Assembly: GCA_045652835.1 (NCBI GenBank) | Contig: JAZOLE010000095.1 | Location: 1-13,226, forward strand | Source of the DNA: SVQP01 sp045652835 | GTDB lineage: Bacteria > Bacillota > Clostridia > Oscillospirales > CAG-272 | Reading direction: 5' to 3' | Length of the DNA stretch: 13,226 nt | Shown here: positions 5,342-13,226 of the stretch, piece after piece | How positions within the stretch are numbered: the first letter of the stretch is position 1 | How the letters are laid out: every line of letters starts with the position of its first letter | Notes under the pieces: model-generated | The model's database searches: none | The model's input: the letters and a program-made list of their open reading frames with translations, nothing else | What the model was told of the DNA's origin: nothing | Made by a program: the position numbers and the translations under genes

Positions 5342-6586
5342 ATGGATATCTCAAATAACCAATCGACTCAAGCCACAATCAAGCCCATATCTACAGTTGT
5401 CAAGATCTTTTGCTGCATTGTATTACTTGCTTGCTCGGTCGCGCTGCCTGCGCTGACCTATTATATCGGAATTGAGGGTGTTAACCCTGCAATCCCCACC
5501 GCAATTTCTGCCGCTGTGATGGCTCTCTGCCTTGCCTTTACGCTCACGCTTTGCAAAAAGCCGCTCTTTATGGGGTGCGCTGTCACGGGTGTGCTGCTGC
5601 TTGCGCTGGTCAGCCCTTGGTTCTCGGTCATGTTTGCCGCGCTGCTTTGCGCCATTGTTGCCTGTGCCGCGCTGACCGCGCATGCGGTCAAGGGTATTGC
5701 GTATCTGCCTGTCGGCATAGTCGCGCTTGTATCCTTCGGCACGGCATGTGCGCTGACGCGTGACCCGCTCCTTGCGGCATATGCGTTGCTTCCCGTGGTT
5801 GCGGGACTTGCGCTGGGCAACAGCTACAACAAAAAACACTCGATCATTATCTCGATCGGCATCGCCTCGGGCGCGTTGCTGACCTGCTACCTTTTGCTGA
5901 TCGGCGCAAGCGCGCTGATCGCGGGCATGCCTCCCAGCGTGCAGGGCGTGACCGACTATATCAAGGCATACCACACAGCCGTTTCGGGCGTTTTTGCCGA
6001 AAGCCTGCAGCTTATGGCAGACACCCCCGAGCTTGCCGCACAGCTTGCCCCCATGCTTGGCGGTGAGATCACCCCCGAGCTGATCACCGAATTTTCCGAC
6101 TCGGTTGCCACTGCCGTAATCGGCATGCTACCCGGTGTTTCCATCATGCTTGTATGGCTGCTTTGCTTTGTGGCAAACCGCGGCTTTACCGCACTTCTGA
6201 TGCGCGACGTGGACAAAAAGGATTATCCCGCGCACCTGACCACATTCGAGCCTTCGGTACCCACCGCGATCTTCATGATCCTTTGCTATGCCGCCCTGAT
6301 GATCTCCTCGTTTTTGCCCCAAGGTGAGCTTGCGGTATTTATCTCGCTCAATCTGCTGCTGGCGCTGCTGCCCCTGATGTCGGTCTGCGGCATACTCAGC
6401 ATCATCTCCAATATCAAGCACGCGCCCGTCAAGTGGCCGCTGCTGCTGACTTACGCATTGGCTTTGTTTTTCTTAGGCGTAGCGGTTGTTCCCATGATCG
6501 CCTTTTTCGGCTCGTTTGCCGTAATCACGCAAGCCATTGCAAGAGCATTGGAAAAGAAATTCCAAGATTTCAAAGGAGGACAGTGA
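5342..6586 (+). CDS. yybS: DUF2232 / YybS-like polytopic membrane protein
   Basis: A 414-residue integral membrane protein with roughly nine to eleven hydrophobic segments. A first group covers about residues 17-195, there is a soluble loop at about 196-255 (rich in PELAAQLAPMLGGEITPELI-type helices), and a second group covers about 257-395. The tail is basic (ARALEKKFQDFK). Topology, length and position directly before gdpP-rplI-dnaB match the YybS (DUF2232) family, which occupies the same place in Bacillus subtilis. Function is unknown; the family is often compared with small-molecule transporter membrane components, which I do not claim here. The ATG at 5342 is chosen because GGAAAGGAG lies five bases upstream; an upstream in-frame start near 5300 would lie inside the promoter repeats. 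The stop is one base before the gdpP ATG. Confidence 0.82.
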   Translation: MDISNNQSTQATIKPISTVVKIFCCIVLLACSVALPALTYYIGIEGVNPAIPTAISAAVMALCLAFTLTLCKKPLFMGCAVTGVLLLALVSPWFSVMFAALLCAIVACAALTAHAVKGIAYLPVGIVALVSFGTACALTRDPLLAAYALLPVVAGLALGNSYNKKHSIIISIGIASGALLTCYLLLIGASALIAGMPPSVQGVTDYIKAYHTAVSGVFAESLQLMADTPELAAQLAPMLGGEITPELITEFSDSVATAVIGMLPGVSIMLVWLLCFVANRGFTALLMRDVDKKDYPAHLTTFEPSVPTAIFMILCYAALMISSFLPQGELAVFISLNLLLALLPLMSVCGILSIISNIKHAPVKWPLLLTYALALFFLGVAVVPMIAFFGSFAVITQAIARALEKKFQDFKGGQ

Positions 6587-6587
6587 T

Positions 6588-8750
6588 ATGAAACAACCTT
6601 CCGATCATAAAAACGGTCATTACGCAGGCAAAAAGGACTTCGGCTGGATAGACCTGCGTGCACCCTTTGCGGTTTGCGCTGCGGTTGGATTTGTGCTGCT
6701 GGCAGCTTGCGCCGTCATCGGATACCTGAATATCCCCTCCCTGCCGCTGGGTTGGTTCGGGCTGGGTGCAATATCCATCTTTGCGACGACCTGCGTTGTG
6801 ATGTTTTTGATTTACCTGTTCCGCTATCTGCGTTTGCGCGAGGCGCTGGACGCAGCCGATCAGGTAAGCACCGACGTTTACGATATGTTCCGCTACGTCA
6901 TCGATATGCCTTATGCGGTAATCGGCCGCGACGGCGTAGTTAAAATCATCAACTGCGCACTGCAGGACGTGCTTGGCTACCACTCTCCCGTGTGCAACAT
7001 TCGCCTTTCCGAATTTTGCGCTGTTCCGATTGACATTATCGCTGTTTCCGCACACGGTGCAAAGTCATCGTCACACAACTCCGATTTGCTGCCCGAGGGT
7101 CCCATTACAAGACTTGGCAACGGCAAAAGATACGAGCTGCAAAGCTACCCCATGCGCATAGAAGGCGAGGAATACTTCTTTACCGTTTTCCGTGACGTCA
7201 ACGGCTTGCTTGAGCTCAAGGAAAAATACGACCGCGAAAATCCCGTTGTCGCTTACATCGCCATTGACAACTTGCAGGAGCTGACCCAGTTTGTACGTGC
7301 TAACTACCGCGAGGTTTCTTCGCGTATTGACCAGGTCCTGCTTGACTGGGCTGCCGGATTGAACGGTATGCTCCGCGAATATGACAGAGACAAATATATT
7401 GCGGTATTCTCGCAGGAAATGCTGGAGAGATGTATTGCAGACCGATTCAGTATTCTGAACACGGTCATGGATACCAAGATCGGTGACAACACCTTCCCCC
7501 TGACGGTTTCCATGGGTATTGCCGCAGTCAACGGCACCATGCAGGACAAGGAGCGCGCAGCTTACGCAGCGCTGGAGGTCGCACTTTCCCGTGGCGGTAA
7601 CCAGGTTGCCTTGCGCCGTGACGCAGGCGGTAGCCTTGAATACTTTGGCGGTACGCACAAGATTCTGGAGAGTAACTCCTCGATCAACTCGCGCGTCAGC
7701 GCAAGCGTGCTTGCAAGCAAGATCCGTGAATGCGGCAACGTGCTGATCATGGGTCACGCCAATCCCGACTTTGACTCGGTAGGCGCATGCGTGGGTGCAG
7801 CTTGCTTTACGCAAGGCGTCCTGCTGGCAAAAGCCAAGGAAGAGGGTCGCTCGCCCTCCTCGATTCCCTCCGTGCACGTGGTTGTGGACCGCAAATGCGA
7901 TACCTTCCGCACCTGCTTTGCACACCTGTCCGGATTAGAGCAATACGCCGAGATGTTTATCGACCGCGAGGCAGGCATGAATGCCGTGACCGCTGATACG
8001 CTCCTGATCATCGTGGACGCAAACAACCGCTATATCTTTGAAGCACCCGACCTGCCGAGCAGCGTACAGCATATCGCGCTGATCGACCACCACAGACTGG
8101 TCAAGGAACCCGATTTTTCGCCCTTCCTCAACTATATCGAGCCCACCAAATCCTCTGCCAGCGAAATCATTGCCGAAATGCTGCAGCAAAGTGAATACGC
8201 CGACTGCCTGCAAAAGGAAGAGGCAAACCTGCTGCTTGCCGGCATCATGCTGGATACGCACAACTTTACCAGAAACGCAGGCGCGCAAACCTTTGAGATC
8301 ACCCACTACCTGTATTCCAGAGGCGCACACACCAGCGTTACGCGCGAATTCTTCAATCAGGATCTGGAAGACATGCGCATTGCAAGTGCCTTTGACTCTT
8401 CCGCGCGCATTTATCGCGACATCATCGCGATCACTTGGCTCAATACCGATCGCGAGCCCTCCCCCGAGGACCGCATTGCAGCCGCAAAGGCAGCAGACAG
8501 CCTGCTCTCGCTTAAGGGTATTGAGGCATCGTTTGCCATGGTTCTCATGGAGGACACGGTTGCCATTTCGGGCAGATCCAAGGGCGAAATCAACGTGCAG
8601 CTCATTCTTGAAAAGCTGCAGGGCGGCGGCCACTTTGACGTAGCGGGCGCACAGGTCAAAAACGCTACGCTGCAAAGTGCTTACGAGCTGCTCAAATCCG
8701 CTATTAACGAATATTTTGAATACGATTACAAAACCGACGACGACAAATAA
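6588..8750 (+). CDS. gdpP: GdpP-type cyclic-di-AMP phosphodiesterase (DHH/DHHA1)
   Basis: Membrane-bound enzyme that hydrolyses c-di-AMP to pApA, controlling potassium, osmotic and cell-wall homeostasis. It has 720 residues. Order: two membrane segments (about 25-47 and 55-80), a PAS-like domain (about 95-205), a degenerate GGDEF domain (about 215-345, YDRDKY where GGDEF would be), the conserved YFGG linker (352-355), a DHH domain and DHHA1. Expected metal ligands are present: H390, D394 and D396 in MGHANPDFDS, D477 in IIVDANN, D500-H501-H502, and D556 in MLDTHNF. DHHA1 has GGGHFDVAGAQ (679-689). The ATG at 6588 follows AAAGGAGGA. Bacillus homologues often read VDxH after the D477 equivalent; here it is VDAN. 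Assignment is strong. Confidence 0.96.
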   Translation: MKQPSDHKNGHYAGKKDFGWIDLRAPFAVCAAVGFVLLAACAVIGYLNIPSLPLGWFGLGAISIFATTCVVMFLIYLFRYLRLREALDAADQVSTDVYDMFRYVIDMPYAVIGRDGVVKIINCALQDVLGYHSPVCNIRLSEFCAVPIDIIAVSAHGAKSSSHNSDLLPEGPITRLGNGKRYELQSYPMRIEGEEYFFTVFRDVNGLLELKEKYDRENPVVAYIAIDNLQELTQFVRANYREVSSRIDQVLLDWAAGLNGMLREYDRDKYIAVFSQEMLERCIADRFSILNTVMDTKIGDNTFPLTVSMGIAAVNGTMQDKERAAYAALEVALSRGGNQVALRRDAGGSLEYFGGTHKILESNSSINSRVSASVLASKIRECGNVLIMGHANPDFDSVGACVGAACFTQGVLLAKAKEEGRSPSSIPSVHVVVDRKCDTFRTCFAHLSGLEQYAEMFIDREAGMNAVTADTLLIIVDANNRYIFEAPDLPSSVQHIALIDHHRLVKEPDFSPFLNYIEPTKSSASEIIAEMLQQSEYADCLQKEEANLLLAGIMLDTHNFTRNAGAQTFEITHYLYSRGAHTSVTREFFNQDLEDMRIASAFDSSARIYRDIIAITWLNTDREPSPEDRIAAAKAADSLLSLKGIEASFAMVLMEDTVAISGRSKGEINVQLILEKLQGGGHFDVAGAQVKNATLQSAYELLKSAINEYFEYDYKTDDDK

Positions 8751-8786
8751 ATTGCATTATTCTTAATCCCAAGGAGGTTATATATC

Positions 8787-9230
8787 ATGAAAGTTCTTCT
8801 TTTACAAGACGTTAAAGGCCAGGGCAAAAAGGACCAGATCGTTGAAGTGTCCGACGGCTACGCGCGCAATTTCCTCTTCCCCAAAAAGCTTGCTGTGGTT
8901 GCCGATAACAAGGCGATCAACGAGGTGAAAAACAAGGAAGCTTCCAAGCAATACAAGATCGAAACCGAAAAGGCAGCCGCTAATGCCATTGCGGCAAAGC
9001 TTTCCGAGGTTGTTGTCAAGATCTCTGTCAACGCAGGTGCAGACGGCAGACTCTACGGCTCCATTACGTCCAAGGACGTTGCAGAAGCGCTTGCCAAGCA
9101 GCACGGCGTGACTGTTGACAAGCGTAAGATCGTGATGCCCGATCCCATCAAGTCCTACGGCACCTACAACTTTGACGTGCGCCTGTACCCCGAGATCGTG
9201 GGCAAGGTTAAGGTCACGGTCGGTGCGTAA
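8787..9230 (+). CDS. rplI: 50S ribosomal protein L9
   Basis: A 147-residue bL9, the elongated two-domain protein bound to 23S rRNA at the base of the L1 stalk and implicated in reading-frame maintenance. The N-terminal domain shows the family signature MKVLLLQDVKGQGKKDQIVEV followed by GYARNFLFPKKLA (residues 24-36). A Lys/Glu-rich connecting helix (about 41-75) leads to the C-terminal RNA-binding domain with GRLYGSIT and the terminal KVKVTV strand. Length equals the usual bL9. A strong AAGGAGG (8771-8777) lies nine bases before the ATG. It sits 36 bases after gdpP and 33 before dnaB, the same order as in Bacillus. Confidence 0.98.
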   Translation: MKVLLLQDVKGQGKKDQIVEVSDGYARNFLFPKKLAVVADNKAINEVKNKEASKQYKIETEKAAANAIAAKLSEVVVKISVNAGADGRLYGSITSKDVAEALAKQHGVTVDKRKIVMPDPIKSYGTYNFDVRLYPEIVGKVKVTVGA

Positions 9231-9263
9231 GATCGCACGGCATCAAACTTCAAGGAGGTCCTT

Positions 9264-10601
9264 ATGAGTGAGGAACTTGTACGCAAGCTACCCTTCTCCC
9301 TGATTGCCGAGCAAAGCTTGCTTGGCTCTATCCTGATTGACCCCAAGGCGCTCAACGAGATTGCCGACCTGATCACGTCCGACGATTTTTATCTTGAAGA
9401 GCACAGACAGATCTACCTTGCCTTTCAGGAGCTTTTCTCGCAAAACAGCGAGATTGACATCGTTACGCTGATCGATACCCTTGTGCGCAAGGGCATTTAC
9501 GATAAATCGGGTGGTCAGGATTACATTCGCACCTTGGCAGAGGTTGTACCCAACGCGCTCAACATCAAGGATTACGCTCGCATTGTCAAGGAAAAAAGCA
9601 CGCTGCGCCGTCTGATCGAGGTGGCAAACGACATTTCCGAGGCGGCATATTCCGAGCAGGATTCTGTAGCGGGCATTTTGGAAAGTGCACAAAACAGCAT
9701 CTATGCCATCGCGCAGGGTCGCGACACCAAAAACTTCAAGCACATCCGCGAGGTCATCGGTGACGTTTACGCGCACCTGCATGAGCTCAAGGAAAACAAA
9801 GGCGCGGCAGCGGGCACGTCCACCGGCTTCTCCGGTCTTGACCGCGTGCTGGCGGGCATGGGCAAATCCGACCTGATTCTGGTCGGTGCACGTCCCGGTA
9901 TGGGTAAGACCAGCTTTTGTTTGAATATTGCTACCAACGTAGCTTCGCAAACAGGCAAAAAGGTTGCTATTTTCTCATTGGAAATGTCGGCAGACCAGCT
10001 GGTCAACCGTGTCATTGCCAGTGAAGCGCTGGTGGACAGCTATACGCTGCGTACCGGTGAGCTGAATCCCGATGACTGGCGCAAGATTGCCGAGGCAACC
10101 TCGCACCTTGCCAAGTGTGACGTGCTGATCGACGATACGTCGGGTCAGTCGGTCACCGCCATGAAGGCAAAGCTGCGCCGCGTGGATAATCTCGGCTTGG
10201 TCGTCATCGACTACCTGCAGCTTATGCAGTCCGACCGTAAGATCGACAACCGCGTGCAAGAGGTCTCCGAGATCTCCCGTGCACTCAAGATCATGGCAAA
10301 GGAGCTGCTGGTTCCCGTCATCTGCTGCGCACAGCTCTCGCGTGGTCCCGAAGGCAGAACCGATAAAAAGCCCATGCTTTCCGACCTGCGTGACTCGGGT
10401 GCAATCGAGCAGGACGCGGACGTTGTTATCTTCCTGTACCGCGACGAATACTACAAGGTAGGCGAGGAAGCCCCCGAGGACTCCACCGCCGAGGTCATCG
10501 TAGCAAAGAACCGTCACGGCTCGACCAATACGGTCAAGATGGGCTGGATCGGCCGCTACACCAAATTCCGTACCATTACCGACGATGAAGGTCATGGATA
10601 A
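9264..10601 (+). CDS. dnaB: Replicative DNA helicase DnaB (DnaC in Bacillus nomenclature)
   Basis: Hexameric 5'-3' helicase that unwinds the replication fork and recruits primase. It has 445 residues, a normal length. An N-terminal helical domain (about 10-110; IAEQSLLGSIL is typical) is joined by a linker to the RecA-like domain. That domain carries Walker A GARPGMGKT (208-216), SLEMSADQL (238-246), Walker B VVIDYLQLM (313-321), the AQLSRGPEGR segment (356-365), DLRDSGAIEQDAD (374-386) and the KNRHGSTNT arginine-finger region (415-423). No intein interrupts these motifs, although DnaB is a frequent intein host. An AGGAGG about six bases before the ATG supports the start. The stop codon overlaps the beginning of tilS. 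Confidence 0.98.
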   Translation: MSEELVRKLPFSLIAEQSLLGSILIDPKALNEIADLITSDDFYLEEHRQIYLAFQELFSQNSEIDIVTLIDTLVRKGIYDKSGGQDYIRTLAEVVPNALNIKDYARIVKEKSTLRRLIEVANDISEAAYSEQDSVAGILESAQNSIYAIAQGRDTKNFKHIREVIGDVYAHLHELKENKGAAAGTSTGFSGLDRVLAGMGKSDLILVGARPGMGKTSFCLNIATNVASQTGKKVAIFSLEMSADQLVNRVIASEALVDSYTLRTGELNPDDWRKIAEATSHLAKCDVLIDDTSGQSVTAMKAKLRRVDNLGLVVIDYLQLMQSDRKIDNRVQEVSEISRALKIMAKELLVPVICCAQLSRGPEGRTDKKPMLSDLRDSGAIEQDADVVIFLYRDEYYKVGEEAPEDSTAEVIVAKNRHGSTNTVKMGWIGRYTKFRTITDDEGHG

Positions 10602-11991
10602 GCTGACCCGACATCAGCTGCAGCTTCCCGAAGGGTATGCGCAGGCTACGCCCGTGCTTGTCGCCTTTTCGGGCGGTGCGGACTCCTCGCTGCTTTTGCA
10701 CCTTTTGCACCGTGCCGGGCTTAACCTTTACGCCGTGCACGTGCATCACGGTATTCGCGGTGCACAGGCAGACGCGGACATGCAGTTTTGCAAAAAGACC
10801 TGCCGTGCGCTGGGCGTTCCCCTGTTTATGATCAAAATCAACGCGCCCGCGCTTGCAAAAAAGAACGGGCAAAGCCTTGAGGCTGCGGCAAGGGAGGCGC
10901 GATACCGCCACTTTGCACGCTTGATGCGAGAACATCACATCCCCCTGCTTGCCACAGCACACCATGCCGATGACAACCTTGAAACGCTGCTCTTCCGCCT
11001 TTGCCGCGGCACGGGCACACAAGGATTGCGCGGCATTCCCGCCTTAGCTGTGCTCCCCGGAGCAAGAGAGGACGAGCGCCTTTGCGTGTTCAGACCGCTT
11101 TTGCATCTGACCAAGCAGGACATCCTGCAAGCATGCGACGAGCTGGGCATTGACTTTGTAACCGACGCCACCAACGCGTCAAACGATTACGCGCGCAACC
11201 GCATCCGCAATCGCGTTGTACCCGAGCTTGAAACGCTTTTTGCGCATCCGCAGCATGCAGCCGCAAGGCTGTGCCGCGCTGCAAGCGAGGACTGCGACGC
11301 GCTGGACGGCATGGCTGCCGCACTTTACGCAACGCACGCCAAGCACGGCGCGCTCCCGCTCTCGCTTTTGAAGGAGCAGCCTGCCGCAATTGCCAAGCGT
11401 TTGATCGCACGCCTTTACGAGCAGCACGCAAAAGGGTGCATGCTGGAGGCGGTGCACATTGATGCAACCTACGCACGCGTTTGCCAAGGCGCACTCGGCA
11501 GCATCAGCCTGCCCGGCAAAATTGCCGCCGTGATCGATCGCGACGCGCTGCGCTTCACCCCCGACACACCCACACAAAACTGCGCTTATCTGCTGCCCTT
11601 ACAGAATGGATTTTGCGAAATTTGTGAAGCCGGTGTGATAGTTTGGTCATCTTTTCCCGAAAATCAAAAAACAGACACGGAACAAGACACAAATGTTTAC
11701 AATTTATATACAGAACTGCAAGTAAGATTTGATACAATAAAAGGACGGGTCTTTTTGCGCCCACTCCAAGAGGGCGATCGCATTCTGCAGGGCGGCATGC
11801 ACAAAAAAATCCGTAAGCTGTACGGACAAAACGGTGTTCCGCTTTTGCTGCGCAGCCGACTTCCCTTACTTTGCGACGATGACGGCGTGCTTGCCGTTCC
11901 GGGCATTGCACTGCGTGACGGTGCAGAACCGCATGACGGCGAGGACAAGCTTTGCGTTCGCATCTATTTACAAAATCACTTTGATACTTGA
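10585..11991 (+). CDS. tilS: tRNA(Ile)-lysidine synthetase TilS
   Basis: ATP-dependent enzyme that converts C34 of the CAU anticodon of a minor tRNA-Ile to lysidine, switching its decoding from AUG to AUA. It has 468 residues. The PP-loop SGGADSS (29-35) is intact, with VHVHHGIRG (51-59), ATAHHADDNLET (123-134) and the VTDATNASNDYARNRIRN stretch (192-209) as further signatures. The C-terminal TilS domain begins near FLRPLQEGDRI (about 391-401). The ATG at 10585 overlaps the dnaB end by 17 bases; an in-frame ATG at 10594 (8-base overlap) is nearly as plausible, since neither has a strong ribosome binding site. Codons for about residues 338-389 are unusually AT-rich compared with the rest of the gene. 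Confidence 0.95.
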   Translation: MKVMDKLTRHQLQLPEGYAQATPVLVAFSGGADSSLLLHLLHRAGLNLYAVHVHHGIRGAQADADMQFCKKTCRALGVPLFMIKINAPALAKKNGQSLEAAAREARYRHFARLMREHHIPLLATAHHADDNLETLLFRLCRGTGTQGLRGIPALAVLPGAREDERLCVFRPLLHLTKQDILQACDELGIDFVTDATNASNDYARNRIRNRVVPELETLFAHPQHAAARLCRAASEDCDALDGMAAALYATHAKHGALPLSLLKEQPAAIAKRLIARLYEQHAKGCMLEAVHIDATYARVCQGALGSISLPGKIAAVIDRDALRFTPDTPTQNCAYLLPLQNGFCEICEAGVIVWSSFPENQKTDTEQDTNVYNLYTELQVRFDTIKGRVFLRPLQEGDRILQGGMHKKIRKLYGQNGVPLLLRSRLPLLCDDDGVLAVPGIALRDGAEPHDGEDKLCVRIYLQNHFDT

Positions 11992-12008
11992 ATGAAAAGG
12001 GGCATACC

Positions 12009-12557
12009 ATGATAAAGAATGATATTGAAAAGGTTTTGATATCCGAGCAGCAGCTCTCCGACATCATCGACCGAATTGCCGAGCAAATTACCAATGACTA
12101 TCGCAACTCCGAACGCAAGCTGGTGTTCGTGGTCATTCTCAAGGGCTCGATCCCCTTTGCGACCGAGCTGATGAAACGCGTCACGCTTCCGCTTGAAGTG
12201 GAGGTCATGAAGGTCTCCTCTTACGGCGCCGGAACCAAAAGCTCGGGAGAGATCCGCATTCACACGGATATTTTGCGTGAAGATCTGCCCGATTGCGATC
12301 TTCTTATCATTGAGGACATCGTGGACAGCGGCAGAACGCTCTTTCGTCTGACCCAGCTGTTTGAGCACAGACTTGTGGGCAGCGTAAAGACCTGCACTCT
12401 GCTTGATAAGCCCGAAAGACGCGAGGTGCCCTTTGAAGCCGATTACGTCGGCACAATCATTCCCAACGAGTTCGTGGTCGGATTCGGACTTGACTATGAC
12501 GAAAAATACAGAAATCTGCCCTTCGTGGGCGTTCTGAAGCCGGAGATCTACTCGTAA
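12009..12557 (+). CDS. hpt: Hypoxanthine phosphoribosyltransferase
   Basis: Purine salvage enzyme that joins hypoxanthine (and usually guanine) to PRPP, giving IMP or GMP. The 182 residues show the whole family pattern: the pyrophosphate loop LKGSIPFATEL (44-54), the flexible-loop SSYG (70-73), the PRPP-binding IIEDIVDSGRTL (100-111), the purine-contact LLDKPERR (131-138), and VGFGLDYDEKYRNLPFVGVL (157-176). An AAAGGGG sequence precedes the ATG at 12009, so I prefer it to the TTG at 11988, which would overlap tilS. It lies 17 bases after tilS and 60 before ftsH, the order also seen in Bacillus and many other Firmicutes. Confidence 0.97.
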   Translation: MIKNDIEKVLISEQQLSDIIDRIAEQITNDYRNSERKLVFVVILKGSIPFATELMKRVTLPLEVEVMKVSSYGAGTKSSGEIRIHTDILREDLPDCDLLIIEDIVDSGRTLFRLTQLFEHRLVGSVKTCTLLDKPERREVPFEADYVGTIIPNEFVVGFGLDYDEKYRNLPFVGVLKPEIYS

Positions 12558-12584
12558 AGAGCAAACGGCAATACATTGTACTCG

Positions 12585-12601
12585 GGCGCGACTGGCGCGC
12601 C
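12585..12601 (+). other. Small GC-rich hairpin between hpt and ftsH
   Basis: GGCGCG (12585-12590) and CGCGCC (12596-12601) form a 6-base stem with a five-base loop. No T-run follows, so it is not a standard terminator. It lies just before the ftsH ribosome binding site (GGAGG at about 12607-12611) and could influence ftsH translation or mRNA processing. Support is limited to the symmetry. Confidence 0.35.
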
Positions 12602-12617
12602 ATAACGGAGGTTTTGC

Positions 12618-13226
12618 ATGAAAAATAATTTGAAGGTGATCCTGTTTTACGTCGTCTTTATCGCCCTGATCGCGGTGGTCGTGGTCTTTTTGTTCGGCGG
12701 TAGCGGAAATAAGCAGCAGATCACCGACGTAGAAGATTATCAGGAAGTCATCAAGGCATTTGCAGACACGGCAGACAAGGACGGCGATGGCGTCGCGGAT
12801 GCCGGCGTCAAGAGCTGCGTGATCAGCTTTAAGAACAATACCTTGACCTATACTACGTACGAAGAAAAGACCTATCGCTACGAGATCGCCGATATGGAAT
12901 ACTTCCAGCGCGACCTTGGTCCCAAGATCGTGGCGCTTTCCGAGCAGGGGCTGATCGAAGAGGTGATCAACAAGCCCGTGATGGTCATGCCCGTATGGGT
13001 GTCTTTTATCCCCTTCGTGCTCATTATCGTGGTCTTTATCGTATTCTACTTTATCGCCATGAGACGCGCCAACAATGAAGGCAACAAGATCAACAGCTTT
13101 GGCAAGGCGCGCGTCAAAACGCCCAAGCCCGACGAAAAGAACAAGGTCCGCTTTAAGGACGTTGCAGGCGCGGACGAGGAAAAGCAGGAGCTTCAGGAGA
13201 TCGTGGAATTCCTCAAGGCTCCCGGC
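12618..13226 (+). CDS. ftsH: ATP-dependent zinc metalloprotease FtsH, partial (N-terminal 203 codons)
   Basis: Membrane-anchored AAA+ protease that degrades misfolded and regulatory membrane and cytosolic proteins. The frame is open from the ATG at 12618, with GGAGG seven to eight bases upstream, to the right edge. Layout: first membrane helix (about 7-27), an extracytoplasmic domain (about 30-122), second membrane helix (about 126-148), a basic linker, and the start of the AAA domain, VRFKDVAGADEEKQEL (177-192) and IVEFLKAPG. Walker A, the second region of homology and the HExxH zinc site lie beyond the edge. The extracytoplasmic domain contains DKDGDGVAD (53-61), an EF-hand-like acidic loop that I do not associate with ordinary FtsH. 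The identity rests on topology, the conserved VAG.DEEK.EL stretch and the tilS-hpt-ftsH order. Confidence 0.95.
   Translation, partial: MKNNLKVILFYVVFIALIAVVVVFLFGGSGNKQQITDVEDYQEVIKAFADTADKDGDGVADAGVKSCVISFKNNTLTYTTYEEKTYRYEIADMEYFQRDLGPKIVALSEQGLIEEVINKPVMVMPVWVSFIPFVLIIVVFIVFYFIAMRRANNEGNKINSFGKARVKTPKPDEKNKVRFKDVAGADEEKQELQEIVEFLKAPG

Noticed and set aside
9264..10601. Possible intein in dnaB.
   Set aside because: Length is normal (445 residues) and the helicase motifs are continuous, with no splicing-domain sequence.
10585..10601. The dnaB-tilS overlap considered as a frameshift or gene fusion.
   Set aside because: Both proteins are complete with normal ends and starts; a short overlap is ordinary for coupled genes.
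11696..11735. Possible internal promoter in tilS (TTTACA and GATACAAT).
   Set aside because: The two boxes are not spaced at 16-18 bases, and no other -35 match fits, so support is too weak for a feature.

Overview
The window is a stretch of core housekeeping chromosome from a low-to-moderate GC Gram-positive bacterium, most likely a Clostridia member near the Oscillospirales/Ruminococcaceae. This is inferred from gene order, strong AAGGAGG ribosome binding sites, a short (341-residue) NusA without C-terminal acidic repeats, and a family of GC-rich hairpin repeats in the one large intergenic region. No phage, plasmid, transposase, CRISPR or defence genes are visible. I did not find a novel multi-gene system; the oddities are within otherwise familiar genes and in the intergenic region.

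Left part (1-4595, minus strand): the rimP-nusA-ylxR-ylxQ-infB operon, transcribed leftward from a clear promoter at 4567-4595. The genes are packed with gaps of 15 and 12 bases, a GTGA overlap, and a 62-base gap before infB. They serve 30S maturation (RimP), transcription elongation/antitermination (NusA), two small RNA-binding accessory proteins (YlxR, L7Ae-type YlxQ) and translation initiation (IF-2). IF-2 is cut by the left edge after its first 756 codons and carries an unusually repetitive N-terminal extension.

Middle (about 4600-5250): a roughly 650-base divergent intergenic region holding at least three related hairpin repeats. Two of them form the arms of a nested palindrome centred at 4999.

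Right part (5252-13226, plus strand): a good promoter at 5252-5280, then a DUF2232/YybS-like membrane protein, gdpP (c-di-AMP phosphodiesterase), rplI (ribosomal protein L9), dnaB (replicative helicase), tilS (tRNA-Ile lysidine synthetase), hpt (hypoxanthine phosphoribosyltransferase) and the first 203 codons of ftsH (membrane AAA+ protease). Spacing is tight throughout (1, 36 and 33 bases, a 17-base overlap, then 17 and 60 bases), with no terminator visible between genes, so this looks like one long operon. It joins two gene blocks that are well known separately in Bacillus: yybS-gdpP-rplI-dnaC and tilS-hpt-ftsH.

The points most worth a second look are an EF-hand-like DxDxDGxxD loop in the extracytoplasmic domain of FtsH, a NusA KH1 loop reading GNRS instead of GxxG, the AAAEK and 120-base tandem repeats in IF-2, the nested palindromic repeat cluster, and three tandem TATAATGG-like units in the yybS-gdpP promoter.
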